In this document: positions 43,387 through 46,880 of the stretch, piece after piece
How positions within the stretch are numbered: position 1 is the stretch's first letter
Layout: each line of letters starts with the position of its first letter
Origin: an uncultured Lachnospiraceae bacterium
Lineage (GTDB): Bacteria; Bacillota; Clostridia; Lachnospirales; Lachnospiraceae
Assembly (NCBI GenBank): GCA_947366105.1
Contig: CANAZK010000006.1
Span: forward strand, 1-46,880
DNA length: 46,880 nucleotides
Direction: 5' to 3'
Notes under the pieces: model-generated
The model's database searches: none
What the model was told of the DNA's origin: nothing
The model's input: only the letters and a program-made list of their open reading frames with translations
Position numbers and translations under genes: made by a program

Positions 43387-43389
43387 AAT

Positions 43390-43608
43390 ATGTTGCTTGA
43401 GCAGGTGAAAAGGATATTATTACAACATACAGAAAATGTTGAGATTACAGAGGATTCACAGTTGGTTGCTGATTTAGGTCTGTCTTCGTTTGATTTGGTT
43501 TCGGTAGTTACGGAATTTGAAGATGAATTTAAGATTGAAATATCGGATCGGGATATTCGCAAATTTATTTGTGTTGGGGATATATTGGAATACTTAGAGA
43601 AAGTGTAA
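43390..43608 (+). CDS. Free-standing acyl carrier protein
   Basis: 72 residues. The phosphopantetheine site is the Ser in LVADLGLSSFDLVSVV (first or second Ser near residue 36-37; by alignment DLGLSS, the second). The rest is an acidic four-helix ACP (EFEDEFKIEISD). It lies 3 bases after NRPS 2, so it is a dedicated part of the operon, most likely the carrier for the acyl group made by the ligase. There is no phosphopantetheinyl transferase in the window, so one must act from elsewhere. Confidence 0.92.
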   Translation: MLLEQVKRILLQHTENVEITEDSQLVADLGLSSFDLVSVVTEFEDEFKIEISDRDIRKFICVGDILEYLEKV

Positions 43609-43649
43609 TGAAGAGGTGGCTTTCTGTGGATAGATTCAATCATAACTTT

Positions 43650-43932
43650 TCAAATTTCAAGGAGCAAATATACCATCATGCTGGCATCGGCACCATCTGT
43701 TGTGTCACAGAACAACCAGTTATGCCTAGCTAGACCGGCAGAAACGTAACTATGAGGAACCAGTGGTGAAGCTCCTTCGTCTGTTAATGTATTAAGTGGG
43801 ACCTGCCTGTGGGGAAGATTATCAAACATTTCCTCATAGGTGGCCTTTGGTTTGCGCGCTCTCTTGTGAGCGGCAACCTCTATAATTTCCGGTTTCAGGT
43901 CAGGAAGTGTATTAATAAAAGTAAAAGTATCT
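43650..43932 (-). pseudogene. IS66-family transposase remnant with internal deletion
   Basis: On the minus strand the frame reads KRARKPKATYEEMFDNLPHR, then VPLNTLTDE, which resembles the N-terminal region of IS66 transposases before the zinc finger. About 15 residues later it reads ARHNWLFCDTTDGADASMMVY, which resembles the C-terminal RNWLF...GADAS segment. The catalytic core, several hundred residues, is missing, and the frame stops at 43650-43652. Upstream there is a stop and no start. A dead insertion-sequence scar just after the NRPS operon. The plus-strand frame at 43809-44060 is its shadow. Confidence 0.75.
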
Positions 43933-43949
43933 TTCTAGAATGGGTCATA

Positions 43950-44045
43950 TTAAGCGCGGATATAGGTACAATAGCTTTTGAGCGTGTTCTGGGAAAGACC
44001 GCGCAGAGAGAGCATTTCTCTGTAAGAATTAAAATATTTGTCCAT
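43950..44045 (-). pseudogene. N-terminal remnant of a tyrosine recombinase/integrase
   Basis: The minus-strand frame opens with an ATG at 44045 preceded by AGGAGG and encodes MDKYFNSYREMLSLRGLSQN, then TLKSYCTYIRA and a stop (43950-43952): 31 residues. This is the SAM-like N-terminal domain start of XerC/D-type integrases that accompany insertion elements in Lachnospiraceae. The catalytic domain is absent, so it is a fragment, joined to the IS66 remnant. Confidence 0.7.
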
Positions 44046-44142
44046 AATGAAACCTCCTGAAAATAAAATAACAAAATGTTTGGATAAGAAAAAAATCAGG
44101 CATTAAATGGGAGGAGGACGGTAAAAATTTTCGGATATGTAG

Positions 44143-44223
44143 TTGTTGAGTTAAAGATCCATGATAAAATAAGTATAGCAGTTGTTGTGTATATGTTTAA
44201 GGTTAAGTGTGGTAACTCAACAA
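44143..44223. repeat. 10-bp inverted repeat in a gene-free stretch
   Basis: TTGTTGAGTT (44143-44152) and AACTCAACAA (44214-44223) are perfect inverted repeats, 61 bases apart. A second inverted repeat, ACTTTTTT-G-AAAAAAGT, is at 44248-44264. Between the integrase remnant and 44412 I see no gene; the inverted repeats may be ends of a lost element. Confidence 0.55.
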
Positions 44224-44411
44224 TACAACATATATTCAAAAACTGCTACTTTTTTGAAAAAAGTGGTGGTTTCACGTACTTAGGGCTAGCCGTCGCGCTA
44301 GAGACTTGGTACAATTATAAGTAATACTGGAAAACGTTTTGGACATTCAATGACAGTAGAAAGGTATTTTTGATTTTGATAATTGGACGGACATAGTGGG
44401 GACAATATTTA

Positions 44412-44843
44412 ATGGATAAAAAACAACTTATTTTTCCAATAATTTTATTATCAATAATAGTATTGATTTTAATTGGCTTTAAATCATATATCTTTAAGGA
44501 GAACAGACAAAATATGGAATTGTATGTAGGTGGAGATGACTATTCTCATTTGTTTCATTTAAGCGGTATTGTTGTTGAAAAAGATATTAATACGCTTTTA
44601 GTAGAGTTGAACGATACAGATGGAAGTATTCTATTATTTAATGAGAAAGAAATTAGTTTAGATTGTACTAAGTGTAAAATGGATTTGATGGAAGCATCGG
44701 AAGGAGATATTATTAAATTTTATTTTTTCAAGTATAATATTGAAGATGGAAAGGTAAAAGTTGAAAGTATTCGAAATATAGCTAAAAGAGGGGCAGCCAG
44801 CAAGTTTGCAGGCTACTCCTCTATGATGTGTATCTCAAGATAG
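44412..44843 (+). CDS. Orphan single-helix membrane protein, AT-rich
   Basis: 143 residues from the ATG at 44412 (GGGGA about 10 bases upstream). One N-terminal hydrophobic helix (FPIILLSIIVLILIGF) should anchor it, with the rest outside. The outer part is beta-rich and acidic, with one CxxC-like pair (DCTKCKMD). The final 20 residues (KRGAASKFAGYSSMMCISR) are coded by a terminator-like hairpin of the opposite gene, so the original C terminus may have been lost. The gene is strongly AT-rich, unlike the core genes. I do not recognise the family. Confidence 0.55.
   Translation: MDKKQLIFPIILLSIIVLILIGFKSYIFKENRQNMELYVGGDDYSHLFHLSGIVVEKDINTLLVELNDTDGSILLFNEKEISLDCTKCKMDLMEASEGDIIKFYFFKYNIEDGKVKVESIRNIAKRGAASKFAGYSSMMCISR
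44780..44822 (-). terminator. Terminator of the minus-strand gene, inside the 3' end of the plus-strand gene
   Basis: A 12-bp stem (44787-44798 with 44811-44822, one wobble and one mismatch) with an inner GCAA/TTGC pair. On the minus strand it is followed by TTTTAGCTATATTTC. It falls immediately after the stop of the minus-strand gene. Confidence 0.65.
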
Positions 44844-45076
44844 TCAAAATCAATGGAATCTACGAAATTATCCTGATAGAATCTGGCTTTGTCGTGCCGC
44901 TTAAATTCTGTAATTGTAGAATCAAGCCATATTGGCTTGCTCAAATCAAATTCATAGCATATCGCGTCAATTGCATTGAAGATCTTATGTGTGCGTGTAT
45001 CTTCCGAATCATCACAGATAACGGTATCTTGTATCAGTTTATTATCTTTAAAAATTTTACCCCAAAGACGAAACAT
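44813..45076 (-). CDS. Conserved hypothetical protein, 87 residues
   Basis: The product starts MFRLWGKIFKDNKLIQDT and contains RTHKIFNAIDAICYEFDLSKP, PIWLDSTITEFKRHDKARF and DFDYLEIHIIEE. This small soluble protein resembles a family I recall from many Lachnospiraceae genomes, without known function. The ATG at 45076 follows AAAGGAGGAT. It has its own promoter (extended -10 at 45162-45170) and a terminator directly after its stop, so it is a single-gene unit that has kept its signals inside an otherwise eroded region. Confidence 0.82.
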   Translation of the reverse strand: MFRLWGKIFKDNKLIQDTVICDDSEDTRTHKIFNAIDAICYEFDLSKPIWLDSTITEFKRHDKARFYQDNFVDSIDFDYLEIHIIEE

Positions 45077-45161
45077 TTTTATCCTCCTTTATCCTCCTAT
45101 ACGGTGAAAACCCACCGGATTTTGGCATATTATTACAGCATACGCCATTGTCTTTGCGAAC

Positions 45162-45170
45162 ATTATAGCA
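45162..45170 (-). promoter_or_regulatory. Extended -10 promoter of the 87-residue gene
   Basis: On the minus strand TGC-TATAAT (hexamer at 45162-45167). No good -35 is seen. A small hairpin (CGGTG...CACCG, 45101-45116) lies in the leader before the ribosome site. Confidence 0.5.
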
Positions 45171-45219
45171 TTTTGCCACTTGTTTTTCTACTGCGATTGG
45201 TGTATTACTTATATTAAGT

Positions 45220-45385
45220 AGTAACAGTTCAGCCCGCGCCATTCGCAAAACCGCACCTACGGTGCTTTTCGCTGTTTTACAGCTGCTTTTGCTCATAAAT
45301 GGGCGCTCAGCTCATATCCGATATGTCGTGCTCCTTTATGCAAGCATAATTCGCCCGTCATACCGGATATGGCTGAACTGTTACT
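45220..45385. ncRNA. 166-bp structured element with 15-bp perfect terminal inverted repeats
   Basis: AGTAACAGTTCAGCC (45220-45234) and GGCTGAACTGTTACT (45371-45385) are exact inverse copies. Inside are nested pairings: GCAAAA..GCACC-TAC-GGTGC..TTTTCGC, GCTGT-TTT-ACAGC, AGCTG..CAGCT, and CATATCCG with CGGATATG enclosing TTATGC/GCATAA. A possible promoter (TTGTTT 45180-45185, 17 bases, TATTAC 45203-45208) would start transcription just before the left arm. The right arm ends 15 bases before the GAGGAG of the next gene. It could be a structured leader RNA or a mobile palindromic repeat (MITE/REP-like). No coding frame is supported. Confidence 0.6.
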
Positions 45386-45413
45386 GTAAGTATAAATATG
45401 GAGGAGATCAGCT

Positions 45414-45926
45414 ATGAGAAGAGTTTTAATTGTTGTAGATATGCAGAATGATTTTGTGACAGGGAGTCTTGGGACAAAAGAGGCGGAAGCGATTGTTGCA
45501 AATGTGAAAGCAAAGGTTGAAACATACCGGGAGCGCGGTGACGAGATTTTATTTACAAGAGATACCCACACCGAGTTTTATATGGAGACACAGGAAGGGA
45601 AGAACCTTCCGGTTATGCATTGCGTGAAAGATACTGCAGGGTGGCAGATAATTGATGAACTGAAAGACTATGTTTCTAAAGTCTTTGACAAACCTACATT
45701 CGGAAGCGTGGAGCTTGCCGGTTATATTACAGAGGGAGATTATACCGAGATTGAGCTTATAGGTCTATGTACAGACATCTGCGTTGTTTCCAATGCTGTT
45801 TTGCTGAAAGCATACCTTCCGGAAGTACATATTTCGGTGGACAGCAAGTGCTGTGCAGGGGTTACGCCGGACAGTCATAACGCGGCGCTTACAACAATGA
45901 GAATGTGCCAGATTGATGTGAAATAA
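45414..45926 (+). CDS. Nicotinamidase-like cysteine hydrolase
   Basis: 170 residues of the isochorismatase superfamily. Triad D9 (VVDMQNDF), K93 (FDKPTFGS) and C123 (GLCTDICVVSNA) can be read. The metal site of nicotinamidases is also present as D50-x-H52 (TRDTHTEF) and H69 (VMHC). This supports hydrolysis of nicotinamide to nicotinic acid for NAD salvage, better than for the hydrolase at 3695. It is shorter than E. coli PncA. The ATG at 45414 follows GAGGAG. A 166-bp structured element ends 28 bases upstream, and a PTS-type membrane protein follows 19 bases later. Confidence 0.83.
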   Translation: MRRVLIVVDMQNDFVTGSLGTKEAEAIVANVKAKVETYRERGDEILFTRDTHTEFYMETQEGKNLPVMHCVKDTAGWQIIDELKDYVSKVFDKPTFGSVELAGYITEGDYTEIELIGLCTDICVVSNAVLLKAYLPEVHISVDSKCCAGVTPDSHNAALTTMRMCQIDVK

Positions 45927-45945
45927 TGTTGGGGGATGAGAAGAA

Positions 45946-46880
45946 ATGAATTGGGTTAAGAAAATTTTAGACCGCATTTTCATAGAAGGATTAAGCGGGA
46001 TGGCGCAGGGACTGTTTGCTACACTTATAGTGGGAACGATTATACAGCAGATAGGGACGCTTATCGGTGGACAGAGCGGGAGCCTGATATTTGCAGTAGG
46101 AAAAGCAGCAGCAGCTCTTACAAGTGCAGGAATCGGGGTTGGCGTGGCATATCGTTTTAAAACAAGCCCGCTTGTAATCTTATCTGCGGCAACAGCAGGC
46201 ATGGTTGGCGGGTTTGCAAGTCAGCTTCTTGCAGGAACGATGTTCGTTGACGGCGCCGTGAGACTGACGGGACCGGGAGAGCCCCTTGGTGCATTTATTG
46301 CGGCGTATATAGGAATTGAAATAGGACGGCTTGTATCCGGCAAGACGAAGATAGACATTTTGGTGACGCCGGCGGTTACTATCGGCGTAGGCTCCTTTAT
46401 TGGGATTCTTATAGGACCTGCCATTTCAGAATTTATGACGGGGGTCGGCGCTCTTATTAACTGGGGAACAGAACAGCAGCCGTTTATTATGGGTATCGTA
46501 GTGTCGGTGCTTATGGGTATGGCGCTGACGCTTCCGATCAGCTCGGCGGCGCTTGGAGTAATTCTCAATCTGTCCGGTTTGGCAGCGGGAGCGGCTACAA
46601 TCGGGTGCTGCTGTAACATGGTCGGTTTTGCAATGGCAAGCTTTAGAGAAAATAAAATCGGAGGGCTTCTTGCCCAGGGAATCGGGACATCGATGCTTCA
46701 GATTTCTAATATTGTCAGAAATCCGCTGATATGGCTTCCGGCGATTTTGTCAAGCGCCGTCTTGGGACCTGTCGGTACAATGCTGCTTGGAATGACTAAC
46801 AATGCCACAGGTGCCGGAATGGGAACGGCGGGACTTGTGGGACAGATTATGACGTGGCAGACGATGACGGTTTCGGAATC
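45946..46880 (+). CDS. PTS_EIIC_2-type membrane protein (partial, runs off the window)
   Basis: 311 codons are open from the ATG at 45946 (GGGGGATGAG upstream) to the window end without a stop. The protein has many membrane helices and is rich in Gly and Ala. AVGKAAAALTSAGIGVGVAYRFKTSPL, LTLPISSAALGVILNLSGLA, GCCCNMVGFA and GTMLLGMTNNATGAGMGTAGLVGQ are segments I associate with the PF13303 family. No IIA or IIB domain is seen in the part present. Substrate unknown; the gene next door is a nicotinamidase-like hydrolase but a link is not evident. Confidence 0.8.
   Translation, partial: MNWVKKILDRIFIEGLSGMAQGLFATLIVGTIIQQIGTLIGGQSGSLIFAVGKAAAALTSAGIGVGVAYRFKTSPLVILSAATAGMVGGFASQLLAGTMFVDGAVRLTGPGEPLGAFIAAYIGIEIGRLVSGKTKIDILVTPAVTIGVGSFIGILIGPAISEFMTGVGALINWGTEQQPFIMGIVVSVLMGMALTLPISSAALGVILNLSGLAAGAATIGCCCNMVGFAMASFRENKIGGLLAQGIGTSMLQISNIVRNPLIWLPAILSSAVLGPVGTMLLGMTNNATGAGMGTAGLVGQIMTWQTMTVSE

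Noticed and set aside
43809-44060. 83-codon plus-strand frame after the ACP
   Set aside because: It is the reverse reading of the IS66 and integrase remnants, which give recognisable text on the minus strand.
1-46880. tRNA or rRNA genes, replication origin, prophage
   Set aside because: I looked for tRNA-like cloverleaf ends, rRNA-conserved stretches and phage structural genes and saw none; the only mobile signs are the remnants near 43.6-44.1 kb.

Overview
The window looks like a spore-forming, low-to-mid GC member of the Clostridia, most likely a gut Lachnospiraceae. The reasons are a spoIIA-spoVA sporulation locus, a valS T-box leader, Gram-positive envelope genes (LtaS-like synthase, CidA/LrgA-LrgB pair, Amidase_3) and clostridial gene order. 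I cannot fix the genus from sequence alone. All family names come from reading the translations; no database search was run.

Layout. 1-5.1 kb: a coenzyme A block (coaBC on the minus strand, divergent from a pantothenate-type ECF S component and coaX), then truA, a cysteine hydrolase and a convergent SDR. The S component has an in-frame TAG at codon 13. 5.1-9 kb: a MESH1-like alarmone hydrolase, asparaginase, a YitT protein, a HAD phosphatase with its core deleted, and a CidA/LrgA-LrgB pair. 9-12 kb: a three-gene cassette of zinc-ribbon, YARHG and TcaA-like membrane proteins behind a textbook promoter. 12-21 kb: a cell-wall amidase, T-box-controlled valS, an LTA-synthase-like sulfatase, folC, a 44-residue protein and a TPR membrane protein. 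21-25.7 kb: spoIIAA-spoIIAB-sigF, then a sigma-G-like promoter, a 55-residue membrane protein and spoVAA-AB-AC-AD-AE. 25.8-32.3 kb: a Na/Pi cotransporter and a LysR-controlled peptide or acyl-amino-acid locus (YjiH, YjiG, M20 amidohydrolase, YfcC carrier).

32.4-43.6 kb is the accessory highlight: a compact nonribosomal peptide cluster. It holds an XRE regulator, a 15-bp palindrome, a small lipoprotein, two single-module NRPSs that are each C-A-T-reductase, a stand-alone acyl-AMP/CoA ligase between them, and a free-standing acyl carrier protein. The simplest reading is that the ligase charges the ACP with a fatty or aryl acid, a C domain joins it to an amino acid, and the reductase releases an N-acyl amino (or dipeptidyl) aldehyde or alcohol. 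The first A domain has an Asn-like specificity code. Base composition changes sharply inside the second NRPS, which suggests it is a recombinant.

43.6-45.4 kb is a scar zone: remnants of an IS66 transposase and a tyrosine recombinase, inverted repeats, an orphan AT-rich membrane protein, a conserved small minus-strand protein, and a 166-bp highly structured element closed by 15-bp perfect inverted repeats. That element lies just upstream of a nicotinamidase-like hydrolase. The window ends inside a PTS_EIIC_2-type membrane protein.
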